Assembly: GCA_017437045.1 (NCBI GenBank)
Contig: JAFSBY010000019.1
Location: forward strand, 1-64,000
Origin: Alistipes sp.
GTDB lineage: Bacteria; Bacteroidota; Bacteroidia; Bacteroidales; Rikenellaceae
Direction of reading: 5' to 3'
DNA: 64,000 bases
The notes below the pieces were generated by a model that saw nothing but the letters and a program-made list of their open reading frames with translations, was not told the origin of the DNA and did not search any database. Both the position numbers and the translations under genes were made by a program. This document shows, one piece after another, positions 7,553 to 15,959 of the stretch. How positions within the stretch are numbered: the stretch's first letter is position 1; each line of letters begins with the position of its first letter.

Positions 7553-9709
7553 ATGAAAAACTATTCAGCTAAAGAGATTAAGAACATCGTTCTGATTGGC
7601 GCGCCCGGCTCGGGAAAAACTACCCTTGCCGAAGCGATGGCTTATGAAGGGAAGGTCATCGACCGCAGGGGTAGTATCGAGACCAACAACACGCTCTCGG
7701 ACAACACCGACATCGAGCACGAATACAAACGCTCGATCTACTCGACGATTCTCTTCACCGAGTTTATGGATCGTAAACTCAACATCATTGACTGCCCGGG
7801 TTCGGACGACTTCTGTGGCTCGCTCTTCTCGGCCTTCAAGGTGGGTGACGTGGGTGTCTTCTGCTTCAATGCCGCCAACGGTTGGGAGGTAGGTAGCGAG
7901 ATTCAGGCCCGCTATGCCCGTCTGCTCAACAAGCCCGTGATCGGTGTGATCAACCAGCTCGATAACGACAAGGCTTCGTTCGAGAGTGCCTTCGAGTCGA
8001 TCAAGGCCGCTTCGCGCGTGAAGCCGGTAATCGTGCAGTATCCCGTCAATCAGGGTGGTGAGTTCAATGCCTTCATCGACGTGCTGCTGATGAAGATGTA
8101 CCGCTTCAAGGATGAGAATGGTACGCGCGAGGAGCTGGAGATTCCGGCCGAGGAGCTGGAGAAGGCTCAGGAGCTGAATCGTGAGTTGGTCGAGATGGCC
8201 GCCGAGCACGACGAGGCCCTCATGGAGCTCTACTTCGAGAAGGGTACCCTTACGCAGGACGATATCCGTGCCGGTCTGAAGATTGGTGTGGCGAACCGCG
8301 AGGTGATGCCGATCTTCTGCGCAAGTGGTAAGCGCGACATCGGTACGAAGCGTCTGATGGAGTTCATTATCAACGTGGCTCCGGGCCCGCTGAAGGCTCC
8401 CGCATTTGTGGCTACCGACGCTTCGGAGATCGTAGCCGACGAGGCCGCTCCCACTGTAGCTTTCGTATTCAAGAGCCAGGTAGAGCAGCACATTGGTGAG
8501 ATCACCTACTTCCGCGTGATCCGTGGTAAGGTGACTGAGGGTATGGAGTTGGTGAACACCCGTACGCAGAACAAGGAGAAGATCTCGCAGCTGTTTGCCG
8601 TAGCCGGTAAGAACCGCGTGAAGGTGACCGAGTTGTCGGCCGGTGACATTGGTTGCACGGTGAAGCTCAAGGGCACGAAGGCCAACGATACGCTCTCCGC
8701 GCCTGCCGAGGTGGTAACCATCGAGCCGATCGTCTTCCCCGAGCCGCGCTATCGCGCCGCCATCAAGTGCAAGGAACAGGGTGACGAGGAGAAGCTGGGT
8801 AAGATCCTGAACGATGCCAAGAATGAGGATCCCACGATTCTGGTGGACTACTCGAAGGAGCTCAAGCAGACGATTATCCAGGGTCAGGGTGAGCATCACC
8901 TGAACATCCTGCGTTCGCGCATTTTGGCCGAGAATAAGATCGACTTTGAGTATATCGCTCCGAAGATCCCCTATCGTGAGACCATCACGAAGGTGGCCCA
9001 GGCCGACTATCGCCACAAGAAGCAGTCGGGTGGTGCCGGTCAGTTTGGTGAGGTGCACATGATCATCGAGCCTTACTACGAGGGTATGCCCGAGCCGAAG
9101 AACTACAAGGTTCCCGGCAAGGGTGAGATGGTTGTCAATGTCAAGACGAAGGAGGAGTACGACCTGGCTTGGGGTGGTAAACTGCAATTCTACTCGGCCA
9201 TTGTCGGTGGTGCTATCGACGCTCGTTTCATGCCCGCCATCCTGAAGGGTGTGATGGAGAAGATGGATCAGGGCCCGCTGACGGGTTCGTATGCCCGCGA
9301 CATCCGCGTGGTGATCTACGATGGTAAGATGCACCCGGTAGACTCGAACGAGATCTCGTTTAAGCTGGCTGCCCGTAACGCCTTCAAGGATGCCTTCCGC
9401 ACGGCGGGTCCGAAGATCATGGAGCCGATCTACAATGTTGAGGTACTCGTGCCGAGCGACTATATGGGTGCCGTGATGAGCGACCTGCAGAACCGTCGCG
9501 CTATGATTCTGGGTATGGAGTCGGATAAGGGCTTCGACCGCTTGAGCGCATCGGTGCCTCTGGCCGAGTTGTATCGCTACTCGACGACGCTGTCGTCGCT
9601 GACCTCGGGTTCGGCTACCTATTCGATGAAGTTCGCTTCGTACGAGCAAGTTCCTGCCGATGTACAGGATAAGCTGCTGAAGGCTTACACCGATACGGAT
9701 GAGGATTAG
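7553..9709 (+). CDS. fusA2: Elongation factor G paralogue (EF-G2 type) lacking the catalytic histidine
   Basis: A 718-aa translational GTPase-like protein with all five EF-G domains. The P loop is intact (GAPGSGKTT, residues 16-24), but two nucleotide-site motifs are altered. Switch II reads DCPGSDDF (D80-F87) where canonical EF-G has DTPGHVDF, so the GTPase-activating histidine is serine S84. The base-recognition motif is NQLD (N134-D137) instead of NKxD. Domain IV (GGAGQFGEVHMIIEP) and domain V (PIYNVEVLVPSDYMGAVMSDL) look normal. This fits the Bacteroides EF-G2, reported to support translation without GTP hydrolysis during starvation. The start at 7553 is chosen over an upstream alternative inside the A/T-rich leader. 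Codon use is strongly biased, indicating high expression. Confidence 0.88.
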   Translation: MKNYSAKEIKNIVLIGAPGSGKTTLAEAMAYEGKVIDRRGSIETNNTLSDNTDIEHEYKRSIYSTILFTEFMDRKLNIIDCPGSDDFCGSLFSAFKVGDVGVFCFNAANGWEVGSEIQARYARLLNKPVIGVINQLDNDKASFESAFESIKAASRVKPVIVQYPVNQGGEFNAFIDVLLMKMYRFKDENGTREELEIPAEELEKAQELNRELVEMAAEHDEALMELYFEKGTLTQDDIRAGLKIGVANREVMPIFCASGKRDIGTKRLMEFIINVAPGPLKAPAFVATDASEIVADEAAPTVAFVFKSQVEQHIGEITYFRVIRGKVTEGMELVNTRTQNKEKISQLFAVAGKNRVKVTELSAGDIGCTVKLKGTKANDTLSAPAEVVTIEPIVFPEPRYRAAIKCKEQGDEEKLGKILNDAKNEDPTILVDYSKELKQTIIQGQGEHHLNILRSRILAENKIDFEYIAPKIPYRETITKVAQADYRHKKQSGGAGQFGEVHMIIEPYYEGMPEPKNYKVPGKGEMVVNVKTKEEYDLAWGGKLQFYSAIVGGAIDARFMPAILKGVMEKMDQGPLTGSYARDIRVVIYDGKMHPVDSNEISFKLAARNAFKDAFRTAGPKIMEPIYNVEVLVPSDYMGAVMSDLQNRRAMILGMESDKGFDRLSASVPLAELYRYSTTLSSLTSGSATYSMKFASYEQVPADVQDKLLKAYTDTDED

Positions 9710-9733
9710 TCGGTCGGCATGCTGACCATAGCA

Positions 9734-9767
9734 AAGGGGCTGTTCAACATTGGTTGAACAGCCCCTT
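9734..9767. terminator. Bidirectional terminator, GGGCTGTCC family
   Basis: Perfect 15-bp stem AAGGGGCTGTTCAAC / GTTGAACAGCCCCTT with loop ATTG, between the convergent EF-G2 and coiled-coil protein genes. Confidence 0.88.
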
Positions 9768-9833
9768 ATTTTGTCGGCAGAGGGACGATGGCGGCTTGGC
9801 TTGCCCCTTCCTCCGCGATGGCATTCTGTTTTA

Positions 9834-10763
9834 TTAACGCATCGCCTGCTCGGCAGTGCCAATCATGCGCCCCTCCATGTAGAGCTCTACCTGGTAGGTG
9901 CCGGCCATGAAGTTGGTTTGCTCGAAGAAGATGCTGACGGCCAGATCCTCGTTTTGGTACTCCACCTCACGAGCGGCCGAGTAACCGATCTTCTCCCCCT
10001 CAAACTCGAAGCTGGGAGCCGCCTCGGTCTGCATCAGGTAGCCCTCGGGTGAGGTGATGCGTACGTAGATCGCCTTGTTGCCCGGCGTAGCCAACTCGTT
10101 GGCAGCCAGCTCGAAATCGACACGCATGCGTTCTGCCTTCTTGATGCGCGAAACCTCCTTGCTCTTAGCGTTGAGGGCTACGAGGCGGATGTTGCGGGCG
10201 CGTACTACAGCACCGGCCTTCACCTTGTTCTCTAACTCCTCGCTGCGCTCCTCGGCCAGGTCTGCACGCAGGTTGGCCGACGAGATCTCCTTGCGATAGC
10301 CGACATTCTCGGTGATGAGCTTCTTGTTGAGCGTGTTGAGCGAGTCGATCTGTTTGATGTAGCCCATCATGACCGTGCGCAACGTACCCAGCTCCTTCTC
10401 ATACTGCTTGAGCTTGTTGTAGTTCCATCGACGCTCCTGCTTGAGCTGCTCGACCAGCGCGTTGGCACGCTCCAGATTGACGGCAATACTGTCGTTCTGA
10501 TACTTCAGATCGTCGTACTCGACAATCAGCTCGGTCAGATCTTGCTGCAACGAATCTCTATCGGCAGCCATCAGCTCGTTGTCGCGCATCTGCTGGCTGT
10601 GGATGTTGTAGTAGAGAATCGAGATAGCCACCAGGATCACCGACAGCAGGCCGATGACAATGCGGTAGCCGCGAATCGAGCGATTCTGTTCGGGTTGGGG
10701 CTCGTCGTAATAATCCTCCTCGTGCTCCTCGGCGGGATCGTAATCGTATTTTGTCTCTTCCAT
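9834..10763 (-). CDS. Membrane-anchored coiled-coil protein of unknown function
   Basis: A 309-aa protein. Residues 1-30 are very acidic with many Tyr/Glu/Asp. One transmembrane helix follows at about 33-52 (IVIGLLSVILVAISILYY). A long coiled coil (about 60-190) contains repeated charged heptads. A C-terminal beta-rich domain of roughly 100 residues begins near RVDFELAANELATPGNKAIY and ends LYMEGRMIGTAEQAMR. The topology suggests an inner-membrane protein with an acidic cytoplasmic tail and a periplasmic coiled coil carrying a beta domain. It resembles uncharacterised conserved Bacteroidales proteins; no enzymatic motif is visible. A role in envelope organisation would be inference only. Confidence 0.75.
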   Translation of the reverse strand: MEETKYDYDPAEEHEEDYYDEPQPEQNRSIRGYRIVIGLLSVILVAISILYYNIHSQQMRDNELMAADRDSLQQDLTELIVEYDDLKYQNDSIAVNLERANALVEQLKQERRWNYNKLKQYEKELGTLRTVMMGYIKQIDSLNTLNKKLITENVGYRKEISSANLRADLAEERSEELENKVKAGAVVRARNIRLVALNAKSKEVSRIKKAERMRVDFELAANELATPGNKAIYVRITSPEGYLMQTEAAPSFEFEGEKIGYSAAREVEYQNEDLAVSIFFEQTNFMAGTYQVELYMEGRMIGTAEQAMR

Positions 10764-10792
10764 AATTGGATGGTTTTTAGGTTAAGTTTGGG

Positions 10793-10800
10793 CAAAGATA
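10793..10800 (-). promoter_or_regulatory. Promoter -7 box of the coiled-coil protein
   Basis: Minus-strand TATCTTTG, exact TAnnTTTG match, 29 bases before the start. Confidence 0.6.
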
Positions 10801-10821
10801 GTGATTTTTATTCAATTGAGC

Positions 10822-11619
10822 CTATTTTATGCGACTCTCTAACGGATATTTCAACCCTTTGAAGCGGTAGATGTAGGCTTGGATGCTGCCGATACGCACG
10901 GGCGATTCGATCGAGAGGGGGATTTTGTTGCGATCGTCTGAGATCCACAGCGTGAAGATCGTCCCGTCGGTGAACGAATAGCCTTCGGTCGTACCTAATT
11001 GGCACTCGAAGCGCAAAGCCTTGAATTTCCCCTGGTTGCGGATGCGCTTCTCCTCACGGCCGATGTAGCGATAGTTGATGCGGCGCACGGTATCTTCGAG
11101 CACCATCTCGAGGGTGCCGATCTCCCCCTCCTTGAACTGATCGCCCTCCATCGAGCGCATGTTGAAGAAGAGCGAAATGGCATCCATGCTCTGCGCGGTG
11201 AGGGGTACGGTGCACTCCTGGAAGGGGCGTTTGCGGCTACTCCAGCGGGTGTGAACCTGCATGGCCTCCCAATCGTAGTCGTACTCGCTCTCGAACGTGT
11301 AGCTGCCCTCGAGCAGGTCGCTGCGGAAATGCTCCGTGCGCAGGGTCTGCGGGTCGATACGGATCGTGTAGGTGTCCTCCATGTTGAAGAACCAGCGGTA
11401 GGTGGGCAGCGTGCGCCCGACCCCTACGACCTGATAAAACGGCTGACCGTCGTGCTCAATCTGCGAGGTCTTTACCTCGACCGAACCGATCTCGGTGTTG
11501 GGGAAATATTTGGCGCGATAACTTACGCGATATTCCAGCTCCTCGCCCGGATGGTAGAGTTGCGCTTGTGCCGCGAAAGAGATCGTCACGGCCAGCAGGA
11601 GTAGAAGGAGTCGTTTCAT
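10822..11619 (-). CDS. DUF3108 domain protein
   Basis: A 265-aa exported protein. The signal peptide (residues 1-19, ending FAAQAQ) is followed by YHPGEELEYRVSYRAKYF, the characteristic opening of DUF3108. The body is beta-rich with alternating hydrophobic strands (YTIRIDPQTLRTEHF; YTFESEYDYDWEAMQV) typical of a periplasmic LolA-like lipid-handling fold, though lipid binding is not established for this family. It sits 56 bases downstream of recG on the same strand, with no promoter box seen between them, so it may be the second gene of a recG transcript. Confidence 0.82.
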   Translation of the reverse strand: MKRLLLLLLAVTISFAAQAQLYHPGEELEYRVSYRAKYFPNTEIGSVEVKTSQIEHDGQPFYQVVGVGRTLPTYRWFFNMEDTYTIRIDPQTLRTEHFRSDLLEGSYTFESEYDYDWEAMQVHTRWSSRKRPFQECTVPLTAQSMDAISLFFNMRSMEGDQFKEGEIGTLEMVLEDTVRRINYRYIGREEKRIRNQGKFKALRFECQLGTTEGYSFTDGTIFTLWISDDRNKIPLSIESPVRIGSIQAYIYRFKGLKYPLESRIK

Positions 11620-11675
11620 GGTGTATGATCGGTTGTATAGCTATAAAACGAATGGTTGTGTCTGTTTAGTATCTG

Positions 11676-13793
11676 TTACGAAATGCGGGAGAAGTCGATC
11701 TGCTCCTCTCCGGCATAGCGTCGTCGTAGTTCGGCCAATCCGTGGTGCTCGGCCCGACTGAGTGTCGGGTCGTGCTCGAGGATGGCGATGGCGGCGTCCC
11801 GCGTGAGGCTCAATACCTGCACATCGCGGGTCGGATTGGCAATCTTCAGATCAAAAGCCATACCGCTCTGTTGTGTGCCGTTTACATCGCCTGCCCCGCG
11901 TAGCTTGAGGTCCAATTCGGCCAGCCGGAAGCCGTCGGTCGTCTCACACATGGCATCGAGCCGCGCCTTCGACTCGCGCGATAGCTTCTCGCCCGACATC
12001 AGAATGCAGTAGGACTGCTCGCCTCCTCGGCCCACGCGTCCGCGCAACTGATGGAGCTGCGAAAGGCCGAATCGTTCAGCCGATTCGATCACCATGACCG
12101 TGGCATTGGGGACATCGACCCCCACCTCGATCACCGACGTGGCGACCAAAATGTGGGCTACGCCCTCCTTGAATTGGCGCATCGACTCCTCCTTGTCGGC
12201 CGGCTTCATCTTGCCGTGGCAGATGGCCGTGACGTAGTCCGGCAACGGAAAATCGCGCGATACAGCCTCGTAGCCGTCAGTCAGGTCTTTGTAGTCCATC
12301 GCCTCGGACTCTTGGATGAGCGGATAGACGATGTAGGCTTGTCGGCCCAGCTTGATCTGTTGTTTCAGAAAGCCCCATAAACGCAGGCGGGCCGAGTCGG
12401 TATAGTGGTAGGTTTGGATTGGACGACGCCCCGGGGGCAGTTCGTCGATGACCGAAACGTCCAGATCGCCATAGAGGGTCATGGCCAGCGTGCGCGGAAT
12501 GGGTGTGGCGGTCATCACCAAGATGTGGGGCGGTTGCAGATTCTTGGTCCAGAGCCTTGCGCGCTGCTCGACACCGAAGCGATGTTGCTCGTCGATGACC
12601 ACGAAGCCTAAATTGGCAAACTGCACCCGATCTTCGATCAAGGCATGTGTGCCGACTAAAATATCGACCTCACCCGAGGCGATCCCTTCGAGGGCGGCAC
12701 GACGCTCTTTGGCCTTCGAGGAGCCGGTCAGGATGGCTACGCGTACCGGCACGTCGCTCAACATACGGCAGAAGGAGGCATAGTGTTGGCGAGCCAAGAT
12801 CTCGGTCGGAGCCATGATGCAGGCCTGAAATCCGTTGTCCACGGCCAGCAACATCGAGATCAACGCCACGAGGGTCTTGCCGCTGCCGACATCGCCCTGC
12901 AGCAGCCGATTCATCTGGAATCCGGTGATCGTATCTTGTCGAATCTCCTTGATAACCCGTTTCTGGGCTCCGGTGAGCGGGAAGGGGAGCTTCTCGTTGT
13001 AGAAGGTATTGAAGACCTCACCGACCTTCGGGAAGAGGAATCCGTCCTGCTTGGCCATGCGCGCCGAGCGACGGCTCTGCACATTGAGCTGGATGCCGAG
13101 CAATTCGTCGAATTTGAGGCGGTATTGGGCCTGTCGCAGCTCCTCGGCCGACTGGGGAAAGTGGATGTTGTAGTAGGCTCGGTGTAGCTCCATGAGCCCA
13201 TATTGTTGCCGCATTGCGGCGGGTAGCGGGTCGGGTATCGGCTCGCGCAGGAGCCCCCAGGCGGCGGTGATGATGCGATACATGCCTTTGGTGCCGAGCG
13301 ACGAAGAGATCCGCTCGGTCGAGGGGTAGATGCCCTGCATGCCACTTTCGGCCTTGCGGGATTGAGCCTGCTCCATGGTCTCTAACTCGGGATGCGCGAT
13401 TTGCAATTGGCCCCGATAGCGCGAAGGACGTCCGAAAATGAGGTATTCACGCCCCACCTCGATCCGCTTCTCGATCCATTTGATCCCTTGAAACCAGACC
13501 AGCTCCATGCGTCCTGTCTGATCCTGGGCAATGACCGTAAAACGACGTTTGCGCCCCTCACCGGCATAACTTACCCCCATTAGGCGGGCACGCACCTGCA
13601 CGTAGGCCGTCTCGGAGGCGTTGGTTGCCTCGGCAATCGTGTAGATGCGCGTGCGGTCGATGTAGCGGAAGGGGAAATGGTTCAGCAGATCGCCTACCGT
13701 GCGAATCGAGAGCTCGCGCTCCAACAGACGGGCACGTGCCTCACCGACTCCCGGCACAAATTTTACGTCGCTATGTAATACCTGACCATTCAT
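11676..13793 (-). CDS. recG: ATP-dependent DNA helicase RecG
   Basis: A 705-aa RecG, which reverses stalled replication forks and migrates Holliday junctions. The N-terminal wedge/OB region (residues 1-230) precedes superfamily 2 helicase motifs: motif I GDVGSGKT (300-307), Ia APTEILARQH, motif II DEQHRFG (401-407), motif III MTATPIPRT (427-435), and later RGRVGRGGEQSYC (motif VI). The C-terminal TRG-type segment follows near LRLAELDLKLRGAGDVNGT (the usual ELDL-RGxGD hairpin). Length is normal for the family. The promoter -7 box ends only five bases before the ATG, so the transcript is probably leaderless or nearly so. Confidence 0.96.
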   Translation of the reverse strand: MNGQVLHSDVKFVPGVGEARARLLERELSIRTVGDLLNHFPFRYIDRTRIYTIAEATNASETAYVQVRARLMGVSYAGEGRKRRFTVIAQDQTGRMELVWFQGIKWIEKRIEVGREYLIFGRPSRYRGQLQIAHPELETMEQAQSRKAESGMQGIYPSTERISSSLGTKGMYRIITAAWGLLREPIPDPLPAAMRQQYGLMELHRAYYNIHFPQSAEELRQAQYRLKFDELLGIQLNVQSRRSARMAKQDGFLFPKVGEVFNTFYNEKLPFPLTGAQKRVIKEIRQDTITGFQMNRLLQGDVGSGKTLVALISMLLAVDNGFQACIMAPTEILARQHYASFCRMLSDVPVRVAILTGSSKAKERRAALEGIASGEVDILVGTHALIEDRVQFANLGFVVIDEQHRFGVEQRARLWTKNLQPPHILVMTATPIPRTLAMTLYGDLDVSVIDELPPGRRPIQTYHYTDSARLRLWGFLKQQIKLGRQAYIVYPLIQESEAMDYKDLTDGYEAVSRDFPLPDYVTAICHGKMKPADKEESMRQFKEGVAHILVATSVIEVGVDVPNATVMVIESAERFGLSQLHQLRGRVGRGGEQSYCILMSGEKLSRESKARLDAMCETTDGFRLAELDLKLRGAGDVNGTQQSGMAFDLKIANPTRDVQVLSLTRDAAIAILEHDPTLSRAEHHGLAELRRRYAGEEQIDFSRIS

Positions 13794-13798
13794 CCCTA

Positions 13799-13806
13799 CA
13801 AATATA
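13799..13806 (-). promoter_or_regulatory. Promoter -7 box of recG
   Basis: Minus-strand TATATTTG whose last base is five bases from the recG ATG. This implies a leader of almost zero length. Confidence 0.55.
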
Positions 13807-13838
13807 GGTAAAAATATGGTGATCCCGCTAAAAAAAAC

Positions 13839-13846
13839 TATCTTTG
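13839..13846 (+). promoter_or_regulatory. Promoter -7 box of ispG
   Basis: TATCTTTG lies 23 bases before the ATG at 13870. It excludes the earlier in-frame start at 13816, which lies upstream of the promoter. Confidence 0.65.
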
Positions 13847-13869
13847 TCGTATCGAAAATCTTTCCGATT

Positions 13870-15363
13870 ATGCTTTTAACTCATTATCAGCGTCGCCAAA
13901 GCACCCCTGTACGCATCGGTAAGGTGTGGATCGGGGGGCAATATCCGATTGCTGTTCAGTCGATGACCAATACCGATACGAACGATACGGAGGCCTCGGT
14001 CAGCCAGATCAAACGCATTGCGGCTGCTGGTTGCCCGATTGTGCGCCTGACGGCACAAGGGGCACGTGAAGGGGAGAATCTCAAGCCGATTGTCGCTACG
14101 CTGCGTGCCGAAGGGGTCGATACGGCCATCGTTGCTGATATCCATTTTCTGCCCGAGGTGGCCTCTATCGCGGCCGAGGCGGTCGATAAGGTGCGCATCA
14201 ATCCGGGCAACTATCGGCTCGATCGCGGCGATTTGGAGCGGCTTGTGGCGCAATGCCGTGAGCGAGGGGTCGCCCTGCGCATCGGTGTGAACCATGGGTC
14301 GTTGGCCAAGCGGATCTTTGACCGCTATGGCGATACGCCCGAGGGGATGGTAGCCTCGGCAATGGAGTTTTTGGAGCGTTGTCGGGCGTTGCAATTCGAT
14401 CAGGTGGTGGTCTCGATGAAATCGAGCAATACGCGCGTGATGGTAGCTGCCTATCGTCAGTTGGTGGCCGCCATGGAGCAGGCCGATATGCACTATCCGA
14501 TCCATCTGGGGGTGACGGAGGCCGGAGCGAGCCTGGAGGGTCGCATCAAGAGTGCCGTGGGCATTGGTGCGCTACTGGCCGATGGTATTGGCGATACGAT
14601 CCGTGTCTCGCTGACCGAGGCTCCCGAGCAGGAGATTCCCGTCGCGCAGTTGTTGGTGGACCATTTTAGCCACCGCGCCGGTTCGTTTGAGGTCTTGCAT
14701 CCCGAACGCTATTCGCCGTATGCCTACCGGCGACGTTCGCAGGTGCAGGTGCCGGTGGTGCATAGCGAATCGCTCGAGGGTTTCCGCATCTTGGAGGCCG
14801 TGTCGGAGAATCCGACGGCCGAGCTGCGGGCTGCGATTCTGAATCTGGAGCAGGCCGACGAACCGGTGGTCATCAAACGACGGTATGAGACCGACGATTT
14901 GGTGCGAATGGCCGTCTGTGCGGCGGCCGATTTGGGCCCGTTGTTGCTCGACGGATTGGCCGATGGTCTGTGGATTGAGGCTCCGGCCTTTAGTCAGGAG
15001 CAGATCCGCGAGGTGGAACTGATGATCCTGCAAGCGGCTCGCGTGCGCTTTTCGCATACGGAGTATATCGCTTGTCCCTCGTGTGGTCGCACGCTGTATG
15101 ATATCGAAAAGACCCTTGCCGAGATTCGCAGCCGCACCTCGCACCTGAAGAATCTGCGAATCGGGGTGATGGGGTGCATTGTCAATGGTCCGGGTGAGAT
15201 GGCCGATGCCGATTATGGCTATGTCGGAGCTGCTCCCGGCCGCATTACGCTCTATAAAGGGCGCGAGGTGATCGAGAAGAATATTCCGCAGGAGGAGGCC
15301 CTCGAACATCTGATCGCGCTTATTCAGGCACATGGTGATTGGACAGAACCCGAAACACGATGA
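13870..15363 (+). CDS. ispG: 4-hydroxy-3-methylbut-2-enyl diphosphate synthase (IspG/GcpE)
   Basis: A 497-aa iron-sulfur enzyme of the MEP isoprenoid pathway, reductively converting MEcPP to HMBPP. The N-terminal TIM barrel starts with PVRIGKVWIGGQYPIAVQSM and includes MTNTDTND and DIHFLPEVA. The C-terminal 4Fe-4S domain has two cysteines in CPSCGRT and the third in GCIVNGPGE. It is longer than the two-domain E. coli enzyme (372 aa) but shorter than the roughly 600-aa three-domain enzymes common in plants and Bacteroidetes. The extra segment lies between about residues 270 and 390. The start at 13870 is set by the promoter. The stop overlaps the next gene's ATG. Confidence 0.95.
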   Translation: MLLTHYQRRQSTPVRIGKVWIGGQYPIAVQSMTNTDTNDTEASVSQIKRIAAAGCPIVRLTAQGAREGENLKPIVATLRAEGVDTAIVADIHFLPEVASIAAEAVDKVRINPGNYRLDRGDLERLVAQCRERGVALRIGVNHGSLAKRIFDRYGDTPEGMVASAMEFLERCRALQFDQVVVSMKSSNTRVMVAAYRQLVAAMEQADMHYPIHLGVTEAGASLEGRIKSAVGIGALLADGIGDTIRVSLTEAPEQEIPVAQLLVDHFSHRAGSFEVLHPERYSPYAYRRRSQVQVPVVHSESLEGFRILEAVSENPTAELRAAILNLEQADEPVVIKRRYETDDLVRMAVCAAADLGPLLLDGLADGLWIEAPAFSQEQIREVELMILQAARVRFSHTEYIACPSCGRTLYDIEKTLAEIRSRTSHLKNLRIGVMGCIVNGPGEMADADYGYVGAAPGRITLYKGREVIEKNIPQEEALEHLIALIQAHGDWTEPETR

Positions 15364-15959
15364 CGATACTTCCCGCAGCCTATCTCCCCTCGATCGCCTA
15401 CTTCGCAGCTTTGCAGCGAGGTGATTGTCTGATCGACATCGGGGAGCACTTTATCAAACGTTCGGAGCGCAATCGCGCCCGTATCATGACCTCGGACGGG
15501 GTGATGGAGCTCTCCGTGCAGGTGGCACACGCCAACCGTCCGCGCCAGCCGATGAGCACGATGCAACTCGACTACTCGAAGCGGTGGCAACACCAGCATT
15601 GGGGGGCATTGGTCGCAGCCTACAAGGCGTCGCCCTTCTTTGACCACTATGCCCCGTTGCTCGAACCCTTCTATCGGCAGCCCTATGTCTCGTTGGTGGA
15701 GTTTAATCTGGCGATTATCCGTGTCTTGTGTCAGGCGGTACACCTGCCCGTTCCGCCGGTGAGTACGACCTACGTGACGGCCGACGAAGCAGATTGGGAT
15801 CTGCGACCGAAACAAAAAAGCTCGGTCTTTTACACCGAGCCTTATATTCAGGTCTTTGCCGATCGGCAACCCTTCGAGGGAAACCTCTCCTTTATTGATT
15901 TGTTGTTTGCGGAAGGCCCAAACGCCCTACAGGTCTTAAAAGGCTGCCGATTTGAATAA
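15360..15959 (+). CDS. WbqC-like family protein
   Basis: A 199-aa cytoplasmic protein of the WbqC family (PF08889 type). It opens with LPAAYLPSIAYFAALQRGD, where family members have a PYLPPLSYF-like motif. It continues with SERNRARIMTSDG, LSVQV and a conserved segment KRWQHQHWGALVAAYKASPFF, then DHYAPLL. WbqC proteins lie in surface-polysaccharide or nucleotide-sugar gene clusters, but no reaction has been proved; here the neighbour is ispG, with a 4-base ATGA overlap. Its last 68 bases overlap the convergent GH2-like gene, so both proteins use the same DNA for their C-termini. Confidence 0.85.
   Translation: MTILPAAYLPSIAYFAALQRGDCLIDIGEHFIKRSERNRARIMTSDGVMELSVQVAHANRPRQPMSTMQLDYSKRWQHQHWGALVAAYKASPFFDHYAPLLEPFYRQPYVSLVEFNLAIIRVLCQAVHLPVPPVSTTYVTADEADWDLRPKQKSSVFYTEPYIQVFADRQPFEGNLSFIDLLFAEGPNALQVLKGCRFE

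Noticed and set aside
7565-9862. Very long antisense open frames opposite EF-G2, pnp, the OmpA/TPR lipoprotein, the glycogen fusion and the giant lipoprotein.
   Set aside because: They mirror genes with extreme codon bias, where antisense stops are rare. Their translations are low-complexity Leu/Arg/His-rich text with no domains and no promoters.
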